Shown: piece after piece, positions 26,713-34,771 of the stretch
How the letters are laid out: each line of letters starts with the position of its first letter
Numbering within the stretch: position 1 is the first letter of the stretch
Assembly (NCBI GenBank): GCA_024742815.1
Contig: JANSXX010000001.1
Span: 62,001-126,000 of the forward strand
Direction of reading: 5' to 3'
Origin: HXMU1420-13 sp024742815
GTDB taxonomy: Bacteria > Bacteroidota > Rhodothermia > Balneolales > Balneolaceae
DNA length: 64,000 nt
Notes under the pieces: generated by a model
Databases searched by the model: none
What the model was told of the DNA's origin: nothing
The model's input: the letters and a program-made list of their open reading frames with translations, nothing else
Program-made: the position numbers and the translations under genes

Positions 26713-27498
26713 ATGAGTAACGATCGATTATACACCGAAAAGGAAATCAGTAAGATTTTAAAGCGTGCGGGGGAAATTCAGGCATCTGAGCGCGAAAAAG
26801 TGACCGTGGGATTATCGCTGGGAGAGATTCAACAATTGGCAGAAGAAGTTGGGTTGGAGCCGGATATCATCGCAAATGTTGCCGAAACCATTGATATTGA
26901 TCAGGAAGAAGAAAGCACGGGATTTTTCGATTCACTGCTTATGCCAACAAAATTGAACATCGATCACATCATACAAGGAGAGATAAAAGAAGAAGACTGG
27001 CCCGAGATTATCACGTTGATGGAGCAGATTACCGGAAAAGGTGGAGCTTCAAATAAAATGGGGAAGTTGTACGAGTGGATTTGCGAGACCAACAACACCA
27101 CGCAAAAACTGTCGATGATTCCGGGCGAAGAACAAACTAAAGTAATCTACAACGGGTCGTTTGCAAAACTTGCGATGTCGTGGACCATCCCCATTGTGGT
27201 GAATGTCGGGTTTTGGGTGATTTTTCTTGGAATGCTGAATTGGGGCTTAATCGGAATTCCTCTTGGATTAGCCACTGTATTCATCAGTTATCTGGTGATC
27301 TTGCGAGGATTCAAAAACTATCTGCGCAAAAAATCGAGATCAGTCAAAAATGCCTTCATTAAAATGAAAAGTTTGGTTTCGGGTAAATCAGCTACTAAAG
27401 AGCAATCTGAAAACCGCCCAAAAAACTATATAGAATTTCCGGATGCATTTGATGAGGTGAATACAAACGAAGGTTCGGGCAGGAAGAGAGTTCGATAA
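26713..27498 (+). CDS. uncharacterised protein with two membrane helices
   Basis: A 261-residue protein I do not recognise. Residues 1-75 are helical and charged and resemble an N-terminal regulatory segment seen in some Balneolota/Rhodothermota proteins (EKEISKILKRAGEIQ). A compact middle region (about 75-150) precedes a pair of membrane helices (about 155-200, TIPIVVNVGFWVIF and GLATVFISYLVIL), and a basic C-terminal tail ends in RKRVR. It lies 114 bases before the ECF sigma gene on the same strand, so the two may be linked. Confidence 0.6.
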   Translation: MSNDRLYTEKEISKILKRAGEIQASEREKVTVGLSLGEIQQLAEEVGLEPDIIANVAETIDIDQEEESTGFFDSLLMPTKLNIDHIIQGEIKEEDWPEIITLMEQITGKGGASNKMGKLYEWICETNNTTQKLSMIPGEEQTKVIYNGSFAKLAMSWTIPIVVNVGFWVIFLGMLNWGLIGIPLGLATVFISYLVILRGFKNYLRKKSRSVKNAFIKMKSLVSGKSATKEQSENRPKNYIEFPDAFDEVNTNEGSGRKRVR

Positions 27499-27611
27499 TT
27501 TTGATTAGAAGATGATATGGGCGGTTAGTTTCCACCCAATATTACAATTAGTGGTTTTGTGTTTTAGTGGCAAAACATTTTCTGCGACTTTTTCTACCCG
27601 AACGGTGTCTT

Positions 27612-28256
27612 ATGGTTGAATGCGCGCAAAACCATGAAATCCTAAAACAAAGTGTGTTGACGAATACTGAATTCACCCACTTATTGAAGCCGATTTATAA
27701 CGATGCAGTAAACTATTGCAGAGCGTTATGTGCCGGACAACAGATGGCTGAGGCGGAAGAAATCATACAGCAATCGTTACTGAAAGCGTATGAGAACATC
27801 GATAGCCTTAACGATTTGGAGAAATTCAAAAGTTGGTTTTTTCAGATTATCACCCGGACGTTCTACAACGCCGTTCGCCGACCTTTTTGGAAACGGTTTG
27901 TGCGCCAATCAGAAGTGAAAGAAATAGATTTTCAAATTTATGAAGATCACTTTTTTCAAGACAATCAGCAGTTGATGGCGGCACTATCAATACTGGAAAG
28001 CAATGAACGAGCCGCGCTGTTGTTGTTTGAGCTTGGCGGATTTTCAATCAGGGAAATCACAGCCATTCAAGAAGAGCGAAGTGAATCCACAGTGAAAAGT
28101 CGGTTAAGCCGAACACGCACCAAGTTGCGGGAAATCATGGAACAGATGGAAGAATCGGGCTCCGGCTCGACAATTCCGGCATCAACAAAACTAGAAACAA
28201 ACGATCTGTACCATGAAACTTCTAAACTTATTAACCAATTCAAATCGATGGGGTAG
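27612..28256 (+). CDS. ECF-type sigma-70 family sigma factor
   Basis: A 214-residue sigma factor with region 2 (AEEIIQQSLLKAYENI, then FKSWFFQIITRTFYNAVRR) and region 4 (ALLLFELGGFSIREITAI, then SESTVKSRLSRTRTKLRE). The 45-residue C-terminal tail beyond region 4 is longer than usual and S/T-rich. I start at ATG 27612; a GTG at 27567 in frame would add 15 residues. The following gene begins 4 bases after the stop and encodes a membrane protein in the position of an anti-sigma factor. Likely an extracytoplasmic stress regulator. Confidence 0.88.
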   Translation: MVECAQNHEILKQSVLTNTEFTHLLKPIYNDAVNYCRALCAGQQMAEAEEIIQQSLLKAYENIDSLNDLEKFKSWFFQIITRTFYNAVRRPFWKRFVRQSEVKEIDFQIYEDHFFQDNQQLMAALSILESNERAALLLFELGGFSIREITAIQEERSESTVKSRLSRTRTKLREIMEQMEESGSGSTIPASTKLETNDLYHETSKLINQFKSMG

Positions 28257-28260
28257 TGTG

Positions 28261-29058
28261 ATGAACGAATCAAATGCATTCAATACATATAAAAAGCATG
28301 ATCACTCCGAATCGTTGAAAAAGTTAGGACCATGGCTGGATCAGCAATCCCAAAAACCTAACGACATGAGACAATTCTATAAAATCGCCGCTTCATTTAT
28401 AATCGCAGCCTTAGTACTGGTTGCCTGCACGGTTCCTGTTGAGCAGGAAGAAGAAATCGGATATATGATTCGGGGTTTGATAACCGAACAACCCGATGCC
28501 GGTAAAGGAAAAGTAGCAGCACTTTCTGCCATAAATCTACAGGAAATACAGATGATTCCGGTATTACACGAAGAAATTTTACCGGGTGGGGAAACCACGA
28601 ATGCCCAACAGTTAACGGAAGTAGTTGTGCTATTGCCGGAAGCCAATATCACCGCAGCCGAAGATAAAGCAAACGCACTGAAAGCCGCACTCACTTTTAC
28701 AGAGATCGATATACTTCCGATCGAAGAAACCGTTGAGCGAACCTTCTTTGAAAGTGCTATGCATAAAACCTTCGATGTTAAAATTGACCCTAAACTAACT
28801 CAGGTTCAAATTGCAGCAAAGATTAATGCATTCCTTCACGAAAACTCATCGGTTACCGAAAAAGTAGACGTTGAAGTACATGAAGACGGTTCCAAACATG
28901 CAGTATTTCGTATCAAAATTGATGAAAAGAATGCTTTTGAAGTAAAACGAAATGTGGAAGGTTTGTACGATGGCTTGACTCCGGAGCGCCACCTTGATAC
29001 TTCCAAAGAGGAAGTGAAGCAACACATTGTGAAAGAATTGAAGAACAAAGAAAATTAA
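28261..29058 (+). CDS. membrane-anchored protein in anti-sigma position
   Basis: A 265-residue protein with about 38 cytoplasmic residues, one membrane helix (about 39-57, ending VACTV) and a long outer domain. The ATG at 28261 lies 4 bases after the sigma stop; an earlier in-frame ATG (28213) lies inside the sigma gene. The cytoplasmic arm (KKLGPWLDQQ) is short and lacks the HxxxCxxC zinc motif of ZAS anti-sigmas. The outer part appears to contain two similar segments (GGETTNAQQLTEVVVLLP and later VDVEVHEDGSKHAVFRIKI). Anti-sigma function is inferred from position and topology. An alternative reading is a lipoprotein-like protein with Cys after the helix. Confidence 0.65.
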   Translation: MNESNAFNTYKKHDHSESLKKLGPWLDQQSQKPNDMRQFYKIAASFIIAALVLVACTVPVEQEEEIGYMIRGLITEQPDAGKGKVAALSAINLQEIQMIPVLHEEILPGGETTNAQQLTEVVVLLPEANITAAEDKANALKAALTFTEIDILPIEETVERTFFESAMHKTFDVKIDPKLTQVQIAAKINAFLHENSSVTEKVDVEVHEDGSKHAVFRIKIDEKNAFEVKRNVEGLYDGLTPERHLDTSKEEVKQHIVKELKNKEN

Positions 29059-29082
29059 CTACCACTAGGTTTGGTAAGCTAT

Positions 29083-29114
29083 AAAGTGAAGGACCGTCGT
29101 TCTTCACTTTTTTT
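29083..29114 (+). terminator. Rho-independent terminator after the sigma operon
   Basis: AAAGTGAAG (29083-29091) pairs with CTTCACTTT (29102-29110) around a 9-nt loop; TTTT follows. The tract contains the stop codon of the convergent methyltransferase gene. Confidence 0.85.
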
Positions 29115-29973
29115 AGTTTGATGAAAAACGAATCAAATTTCCCAGTTCCAACTCTTTGCCGGTTGTGGTTTTTAGTCCGAGTGTAGTAGCTTCAAAGTTT
29201 TTAGGCCAATTTCGAATCCCGCGAAGTAATTGTTTCAGATCGGAAAGTGGGAGCTGTGGGGAGTAGGTATTCAAAATTAAAAAACGATGATCTTTTTCCA
29301 GAATTTTGAGGATGTTGGAAAGCAGAGGTTCTAAGTCGTCGTTCAATTTCCAGTTTTTTCCTTTGGGTACCATCCCAAAAATCGGTGGATCGAGAATTAT
29401 TCCGTGATAAGTTTCTCCACGTTTGATGCAACGTTCCACGTATTTTCGAGCATCTTCCACAATCCAGCGGATGGAATCAATTCCATTTATGTCTGCATTT
29501 TCACGTGCCCAGCTAACGGCCGTTTTTGAGGAATCAACATGGGTGACTTTTGCCCCGAATTGGTCAGCTACCAATGAAGCTCCACCTGTGTAAGCAAACA
29601 AATTGAGCATTCGAGGTTGTTTTGTTGATGTTGAAATTCTTTGGCACTGTTCGGCAATGAACTCCCAATTTTCCGCTTGCTCCGGGAATATCCCAAGATG
29701 TTTAAAGGCCGTTTCTTTTAACTGAAAACGAAGGTTTTTCTGTTGAATTTGATAATCGATCTGAAAATCTGGGATGGCTCGGTTCCAATTACCTTTCTGT
29801 CCCTTTTGCTCGATAAAGCGATGGGTGGCTTCATCCCACAAATTAGCAGAACCCTTTTTACCCGTTGCCGCCGGTTCCGGCCGATCAACCACAAGTTCTC
29901 CAAAGCGTTCGAGTTTTCGCCCCTCGCCAATGTCGATGAGTTCGTATGATTTCCAGGTTGTTGGGTAGAGCAT
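29113..29973 (-). CDS. class I SAM-dependent methyltransferase, RlmI/RlmK-like
   Basis: A 286-residue cytoplasmic methyltransferase. The SAM motif I reads LNLFAYTGG, motif II VTHVDSS, and the catalytic-loop motif IILDPPIFG matches the DPP signature of the RlmI/RlmK/RlmL rRNA-methyltransferase group. The N-terminal PUA domain of RlmI is missing; instead there is a short beta-rich lead-in (residues 1-60, YELIDIGEGRKLER). 23S rRNA is the likely substrate class; the position methylated cannot be told. It stands alone on the minus strand. Confidence 0.85.
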   Translation of the reverse strand: MLYPTTWKSYELIDIGEGRKLERFGELVVDRPEPAATGKKGSANLWDEATHRFIEQKGQKGNWNRAIPDFQIDYQIQQKNLRFQLKETAFKHLGIFPEQAENWEFIAEQCQRISTSTKQPRMLNLFAYTGGASLVADQFGAKVTHVDSSKTAVSWARENADINGIDSIRWIVEDARKYVERCIKRGETYHGIILDPPIFGMVPKGKNWKLNDDLEPLLSNILKILEKDHRFLILNTYSPQLPLSDLKQLLRGIRNWPKNFEATTLGLKTTTGKELELGNLIRFSSN

Positions 29974-30034
29974 TTAAAGTTAGATGGATTTTCTATTTAG
30001 TAATTCTGTTCCTGATTTGTTTGAAGAAGAATCT

Positions 30035-30130
30035 ACAATTCGTAGTTCGTAAATCATTATTCGCCAATTCATAATTCTTCAACGTTCAATGTTCGAGTGT
30101 ACAATGTTCAACTGTTCTTCCGACCTCTTC
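30035..30130 (+). repeat. H-type intergenic repeat, copy 1
   Basis: Built of degenerate short words (AATTCGTA, AATTCTTC, AATGTTC). Its last 25 bases (30106-30130) are identical to 30372-30396. Confidence 0.8.
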
Positions 30131-30200
30131 ACATCATATTAGGGAGAAACATGGAGTTATCAGATTACCTAATTTGGTTTGCGAAAGTGGCTAAAGTGCA

Positions 30201-30259
30201 TATAAATCAAGATTCTGAGTCATAATATAGCTTCAGATTCCTGCCTTCGCAGGAATGAC
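30201..30259 (+). repeat. REP-like 59-bp element, left copy
   Basis: It holds the palindrome ATTCCTGC-cttc-GCAGGAAT (30237-30256). It matches the reverse complement of 34697-34755 at 51 of 59 positions without gaps. Confidence 0.88.
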
Positions 30260-30306
30260 CTATGAGTCTTTCTTAAGGTTAATAATGGGCAACGTAGCTA
30301 TAACTT

Positions 30307-30396
30307 ATAATTCGTAAATCATCATTCGCTTATTCGCCAATTCGTAATTCTTCGATGTTCGAGTGTTCGAAGTTCAACTGTTCTTCCGACCTCTTC
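30307..30396 (+). repeat. H-type intergenic repeat, copy 2
   Basis: It shares the order of words with copy 1 (AATTCGTAAATCAT, ATTCGCCAATTC, TAATTCTTC, GTTCGAGTGT) and the identical 25-base end. Confidence 0.8.
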
Positions 30397-30426
30397 CACC
30401 TACGTTCAAAAAAGAACTTCGGTGGA
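30395..30426. repeat. imperfect inverted repeat (hairpin)
   Basis: TCCACC...GTTC (30395-30407) pairs with GAAC...GGTGGA (30414-30426) at 11 of 13 positions around an A6 loop. No T tract follows on either strand in the usual position, so a terminator role is doubtful. Confidence 0.6.
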
Positions 30427-30527
30427 CAAGTCTGTCTTCTTCTTCTCAAGGAGAAGGACTCGTTGTAAGGATTTTCGCATAATTATTAAATAACATGCCT
30501 TTAGCAATGCATTTGTGAAGTTGTGCT

Positions 30528-30770
30528 TTATTTTGAATCTACTTCTGAAGGATAATATTTATCGAATAAATAACTGATTACATATCTAATTATAAAGCCA
30601 ATCATAATGAATCCTACGGCTGACCATATAAGTAAAGAATTAGATATATAGGTATTAATTTCGGTTAAGGTAGAGAATGCAAGCTGAACTACCCCCCAAA
30701 TGATCAATAATGTTGGAATCTTTAAAAGGATTCTACGAAAATTTTGCGACTCAACTTCTCTAATGAACAT
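30528..30770 (-). CDS. small two-helix membrane protein
   Basis: An 80-residue protein with two membrane helices (about 15-33 and 42-68) and a charged amphipathic N-terminus (REVESQNFRRILLK). I start at ATG 30770, 4 bases after the stop of the beta-lactamase-fold gene; a longer frame would overlap that gene by 53 bases. It belongs to no family I recognise. As the last gene of the peptidase operon it could act as an anchor or export helper, but this is only positional. Confidence 0.6.
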   Translation of the reverse strand: MFIREVESQNFRRILLKIPTLLIIWGVVQLAFSTLTEINTYISNSLLIWSAVGFIMIGFIIRYVISYLFDKYYPSEVDSK

Positions 30771-30774
30771 GTAT

Positions 30775-31854
30775 TCAATCACCCAAAAAGATATCCGCCA
30801 GTTTCCAGTGGAGGTCGTCGAAACCAACGCTTGAGCGGTTAATGGTGTATGCGATGACCATCTGGTGTTCTTTGTTGATCAGAAACATAGTGCTTCCACC
30901 TACAGATCCGCCGGAGTGACCGACCCAAGTATTTCCGTTGTGTATCCATGTTCGCCAGCCCATTCCGTAGTTAGTGGATTCTCCATCAGACAAAGTTAAA
31001 GGAGTCATCAAGTCTTTATGAACTCGTTCAGGCTGATAATCGAAGTTGAGATACGCTTTTCCAAACTTTATCAAATCTTCGGTGGTACCTACAAAACCTC
31101 CACCGGCCCATTTGTATGAATTATCGACATATGGAGCTACACTGTTTCCATCGCCATCCGGCACATAAAAAGTAGTGAGGTTCGGGATTTCCTGATTGGT
31201 CCATTCCGGTACGGTGTTATTCATTTCGAGAAGGTCGAAAACATATTGCTTCATATATCCGAGAAAATCTTCTTCCGATGCGCCTTCAATCACTGCTGAA
31301 ATCAAATTCCAGCCATAGCTTGAGTAGCTATATTGGGTGCCGGGCTCAAAAAGCAAAGGGTCATCTTCAAAAATGGCAAGACCTTCATCTATCGTTTTAA
31401 ATAACTTAGAGCTCATAAACTCGATGCCTCGATAATGGCGAATACCGGCGGTATGTCCTGCAACCTGACGAACAGTAATTTCATATTCCTTTTTTGGAAA
31501 ATCCGGTACATAGGTTTGGACAATGGTGTCTGGATCAAGCCTGTCTTTTACCATCAAGTCGCCCATTGCAGCAGCGGTTAGTGTTTTGGATACACTCCCG
31601 ATTCTGAATTTAGTTAATGATGGATCTACAGGAATTTGGTTTTCGATATCCGCATAACCAAAGCCTTTGCTCCAAATCATAGCGTCTCCCAAATATATGG
31701 AAACAGCCATTCCGGGGAGGTTTTTACTTTCAACAAAAGTGTTTACCAGTGTATTAGCTTCATTGATTTTTTCGTCAAAAGTTTGGGCATGTAATGCCGA
31801 GTTACCAAGAAGAATGAATAGGAGCAGTAGAATTCGCATAATTTTAAAGTTCAT
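30775..31854 (-). CDS. beta-lactamase-fold serine hydrolase (exported)
   Basis: A 359-residue exported enzyme of the AmpC/penicillin-binding-protein-like family (beta-lactamase class C fold). The nucleophile motif SVSK is at about 87-90, the second motif is YSSYG (Tyr-Ser-Ser in place of the usual YxN), and HSGG occurs near the C-terminus in the KTG position. The loss of Asn in motif 2 argues for a peptidase or esterase rather than an antibiotic-hydrolysing enzyme. ATG 31854 overlaps the upstream stop by 11 bases; ATG 31839 (MRILLLLF) is an equally good start for the signal peptide. It forms one operon with two M20 peptidases. Confidence 0.88.
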   Translation of the reverse strand: MNFKIMRILLLLFILLGNSALHAQTFDEKINEANTLVNTFVESKNLPGMAVSIYLGDAMIWSKGFGYADIENQIPVDPSLTKFRIGSVSKTLTAAAMGDLMVKDRLDPDTIVQTYVPDFPKKEYEITVRQVAGHTAGIRHYRGIEFMSSKLFKTIDEGLAIFEDDPLLFEPGTQYSYSSYGWNLISAVIEGASEEDFLGYMKQYVFDLLEMNNTVPEWTNQEIPNLTTFYVPDGDGNSVAPYVDNSYKWAGGGFVGTTEDLIKFGKAYLNFDYQPERVHKDLMTPLTLSDGESTNYGMGWRTWIHNGNTWVGHSGGSVGGSTMFLINKEHQMVIAYTINRSSVGFDDLHWKLADIFLGD

Positions 31855-33139
31855 CCATTTGGATTAGGCGGTAAATCAATAAAGCCGCTCGTTGGGTTAA
31901 TTTTTTGTAAGATGGTAAATGCAAGTACTCATGTGGACTATGCGCACCTCCTCCCATTGCTCCTAAACCATCTAGTCCGTGAACGTAACTTGCTACAAAA
32001 GAAATATCGGCAGCTCCACGTCGTCCGGGATCATAAGCTTCAACAGATCCAATTCCCATGTCCTCACTTACGTCACTCAAAACTTCTAAAACTTTCATAT
32101 TTCCATCGGTGGGGGCCATAGGTGGATATCCGGGATTAAATCGAAAAACGGATTCAGTTTGAGGGAGAGATTCAGAAACAATTGCTTCCATTTTTCTTAC
32201 CACTCGTTCGCCTTGTTCTTCCGTAAGGTACCTGAGGTCGCCTTGAATAATCGTCTTTTTAGGAACAATATTAGTTTTTCCACTCATACTACCTTTCAGC
32301 TGTTCTTCATCGAAGGAAACCTCATTACCGCCAACAATCATGGCCGCGTTGAAAGTCAGATACTCTTCATGTAGTTCTTCATAAAACCGATTCAAGATTC
32401 GAGCAGCTTCGTACACCGAGCCCGCACCAACACGTTCGGAAAATACACCCGAAGAATGTGCCTGCACTCCTGTTATCTCAATATTCCATGAATTCGATGA
32501 CCTACGTGCAACCGTAGCAAAATCCCAACCACTGGCCGTTTCAAACCCGAGTGCAATATCAGATTGTTTGGCTGCTTCAACCAGATGATATCTGGAAATG
32601 GAAGTAGGTTTACCCGCTTTTTCTTCATCGCCTGTATACACAACAGTTATGGTAGCGTCTTCAAGTGCTCCGGCTTCGTTCAAGGCTTTCAGAGCATACA
32701 AAATCATCACATTTCCGGCTTTCATATCTGCAATTCCAGGGCCTGCAAGGGTCGTGTCAGAAGTCATTTCAGCTTTTTGAAAAGGACTATCTGGTTCAAA
32801 AACCGTATCTAAGTGTCCGATAAGTAACAGCTTTAATCCTGAGTTTCCTTTTTTTCTTGCGATGAAGTGACCACCCCGATTTACCTCACTCTGATCAACC
32901 CATTCCGTTTCGAATCCAAGATTCGAATACGCCTCGATATATCGCTTTCCAAGTGCTTGAACACCGACAGGATTCATAGATCCGCTATTCATATTCACAT
33001 TTTCGATCAGAAATTCTAGTGCGTCATCATAACTCGCATCCACCGAATTAAGAATCGACTGTTCGGTATCATTTAGTGATTGTGCAAATGATAATCCCTG
33101 AAGGGACAGAAGCAGAATTGAAATAAATAATACTCTCAT
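31844..33139 (-). CDS. M20 metallopeptidase, glutamate carboxypeptidase-like
   Basis: A 431-residue exported di-zinc peptidase. ATG 33139 gives a signal peptide ending LSFAQ; it follows the upstream stop almost directly. The metal ligands lie in IGHLDTV, GPGIADMKAG and YTGDEEKAG, with the catalytic Asp/Glu within these; the dimerisation domain and the later His ligand (GGAHSPHEY) are present. The GxHSPxE ending resembles carboxypeptidase G2-type glutamate carboxypeptidases. It probably degrades peptides in the periplasm with its M20 neighbour. Confidence 0.9.
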   Translation of the reverse strand: MRVLFISILLLSLQGLSFAQSLNDTEQSILNSVDASYDDALEFLIENVNMNSGSMNPVGVQALGKRYIEAYSNLGFETEWVDQSEVNRGGHFIARKKGNSGLKLLLIGHLDTVFEPDSPFQKAEMTSDTTLAGPGIADMKAGNVMILYALKALNEAGALEDATITVVYTGDEEKAGKPTSISRYHLVEAAKQSDIALGFETASGWDFATVARRSSNSWNIEITGVQAHSSGVFSERVGAGSVYEAARILNRFYEELHEEYLTFNAAMIVGGNEVSFDEEQLKGSMSGKTNIVPKKTIIQGDLRYLTEEQGERVVRKMEAIVSESLPQTESVFRFNPGYPPMAPTDGNMKVLEVLSDVSEDMGIGSVEAYDPGRRGAADISFVASYVHGLDGLGAMGGGAHSPHEYLHLPSYKKLTQRAALLIYRLIQMDEL

Positions 33140-33140
33140 G

Positions 33141-34445
33141 TTATTTCCCCGCAGATTTAACAAAGTAATCGATTACTAAGTTACTCATTGCTCGTACACC
33201 TAATTTTAAACCGGCTTCATCAATAAAAAAATCGGGAGTATGATGACCGGCCGGAGTGGTTCCGGGAGTCATTCCACCTACAAAGAAATACAATCCCGGC
33301 ACTTCTTTCTGGAAAAACGAGAAGTCTTCAGCTCCGGTAATCGCATTGATATAGTTTACATTGTCCGCACCAGCTACTTCTTGAAGAGTGGGAACCATGA
33401 GTTCTGTTAACTCGGGATCATTATAGGTAATTGGGTAACCTTCGCGGATGTTTAAAATTGCTTCGGCACCATTGCTCTCTGCGGTATTTGTGACGATTGT
33501 TTCGAGACGTTCGAATAGTTTTTCGCGCATTCCGGCATCTAAAGTTCGAATAGTTCCTTCCATATATACTTCTTCAGGAATGATATTACTTCTAACTCCA
33601 CCATGAATTTGCCCAATAGTTACAACCGCTGCTTGTGTGGTTAATGGAAGATTCCGGCTAACAATAGTTTGAATATTGTTGATGATCTGTGAGGCCGTAA
33701 CAATGGGGTCAACTCCAGTCCAAGGCGCTGATCCATGTGCTTGTTTTCCCTTTACCGTAATTTCGAAACTGTTTACCGCAGCCATAATCCCACGATCTCG
33801 ATAGTTGATCATACCTACCGGAGTAGCATCATTTATATGCAGACCAAAGATTACATCTACATCAGGATTTTTGAGTACACCTTCTTCGACCATTAATTTA
33901 GCTCCACCTTCTTCGCCCTCGGGAGCGCCCTCTTCAGCGGGTTGAAAGATAAACTTTACAGAACCCGCAAGTTCGTCTTTCATTTCGGTGAGTATCTGAG
34001 CTACTCCCATCAAAATAGCGATGTGCGTGTCATGACCACAGGCATGCATCACAGGAACTTCTTTTCCCTGATACATACCTTTTGCTACCGATTTAAAGGG
34101 GACATCGGTTCGCTCAAGAACGGGTAGCGCATCCATGTCGGCGCGTAGAGCAACTACCGGACCGGGTTTGCCGCCTTCCAAAAGTGCAACTACACCTGTA
34201 TGTGCAACTTCTGTTTGAACCTCTAACCCTAGCGATTCTAAATGCTCAGCAACTACTTTAGCGGTATTAAATTCACGATTCGACAATTCAGGGTTTTCGT
34301 GAAAATATCTCCGCCATTCTATTACCTGGTTTTCCAGTTCATCAGCTCGTTGGTCGATGATGGTTTTTAGGTTTGAACTTTGGGCACTGATATCTGGAGC
34401 GATAAACAGCAATAGAAGTGGTAGAGCAAAAAGTAGTTTTTTCAT
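33141..34445 (-). CDS. M20 amidohydrolase (hippurate/aminoacylase-like), exported
   Basis: A 434-residue exported enzyme of the M20D group. ATG 34445 gives a signal peptide ending DISAQ; longer in-frame starts run through intergenic repeats. The motif ACGHDTHIA and AEEGAPEGEEGG, then the ITGAEDFSFF segment, are characteristic of N-acyl-amino-acid amidohydrolases such as hippurate hydrolase and IAA-amino acid hydrolase. It is the first gene of the four-gene operon ending at 30528. A promoter candidate lies at 34471-34502. Confidence 0.93.
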   Translation of the reverse strand: MKKLLFALPLLLLFIAPDISAQSSNLKTIIDQRADELENQVIEWRRYFHENPELSNREFNTAKVVAEHLESLGLEVQTEVAHTGVVALLEGGKPGPVVALRADMDALPVLERTDVPFKSVAKGMYQGKEVPVMHACGHDTHIAILMGVAQILTEMKDELAGSVKFIFQPAEEGAPEGEEGGAKLMVEEGVLKNPDVDVIFGLHINDATPVGMINYRDRGIMAAVNSFEITVKGKQAHGSAPWTGVDPIVTASQIINNIQTIVSRNLPLTTQAAVVTIGQIHGGVRSNIIPEEVYMEGTIRTLDAGMREKLFERLETIVTNTAESNGAEAILNIREGYPITYNDPELTELMVPTLQEVAGADNVNYINAITGAEDFSFFQKEVPGLYFFVGGMTPGTTPAGHHTPDFFIDEAGLKLGVRAMSNLVIDYFVKSAGK

Positions 34446-34470
34446 TGAGCAAAAGAGTTTTTGATTCGCC

Positions 34471-34502
34471 CAAAAATGTAGAGGAAAAGGAGAGGAAAAC
34501 AA
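34471..34502 (-). promoter_or_regulatory. promoter candidate of the M20 operon
   Basis: Read on the minus strand: TTG (34502-34500), a 21-nt spacer and CATTTTTG (34478-34471), one base off TAnnTTTG. The start would fall near 34464, about 19 nt before ATG 34445. Confidence 0.5.
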
Positions 34503-34555
34503 AAGAACAGTAGAACATTGAACTTCGAACTTTGAACAATCGAACTTCGAATGCC
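34501..34555 (-). repeat. H-type intergenic repeat, inverted copy
   Basis: The reverse complement (TTCGAAGTTCGATTGTTC..., ending CTACTGTTCTTTT) resembles the end of copy 2. It contains GAACTTCGAA twice (34520-34529, 34542-34551). Confidence 0.6.
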
Positions 34556-34584
34556 TAGTAAAGGGGTGCGGGATCTTAGTTTTT

Positions 34585-34610
34585 GTCATTTCGAACGGAG
34601 AGAGAAATCT
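34585..34610. repeat. TTTCG-type palindromic element
   Basis: GTCATTTCGAACGGAGAGAGAAATCT has an imperfect ATTTC/GAAAT hairpin. It matches, from memory, a common Bacteroidetes intergenic element (GTCATTTCGA...GAGAAATCT). Confidence 0.55.
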
Positions 34611-34696
34611 AAAGAGTTACGGATAAGCGAATTCTGATTTGCGAGGTACGAAGTGTATATCTGCTTTAGAAAATGACTTCTGAAAAAGATATCAAT

Positions 34697-34755
34697 GTCA
34701 TTCCTGCGTAGGCAGGAATCTGAAGCTTTCTAAAGAATCAGAACCTTGATTTACA
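34697..34755 (-). repeat. REP-like 59-bp element, right inverted copy
   Basis: The palindrome ATTCCTGC-gtag-GCAGGAAT is at 34700-34719. It is the reverse-complement partner of 30201-30259 (51 of 59 matches). Confidence 0.88.
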
Positions 34756-34771
34756 ATCTATTTTCCCAAGG

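Larger units (their letters stand above)
29974..30527. other. 554-bp intergenic region made of repeats
   Basis: No gene is supported here. It contains, in order, an H-type degenerate repeat (30035-30130), a 59-bp REP-like element (30201-30259), a second H-type repeat (30307-30396) and an extended hairpin (30395-30426). Related copies recur in inverted orientation at 34501-34755. Confidence 0.75.
34446..34771. other. 326-bp intergenic region with promoter and repeats
   Basis: It holds a minus-strand promoter candidate, an inverted H-type repeat, a TTTCG-type palindrome and the inverted REP-like copy. I see no coding region. Confidence 0.7.
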
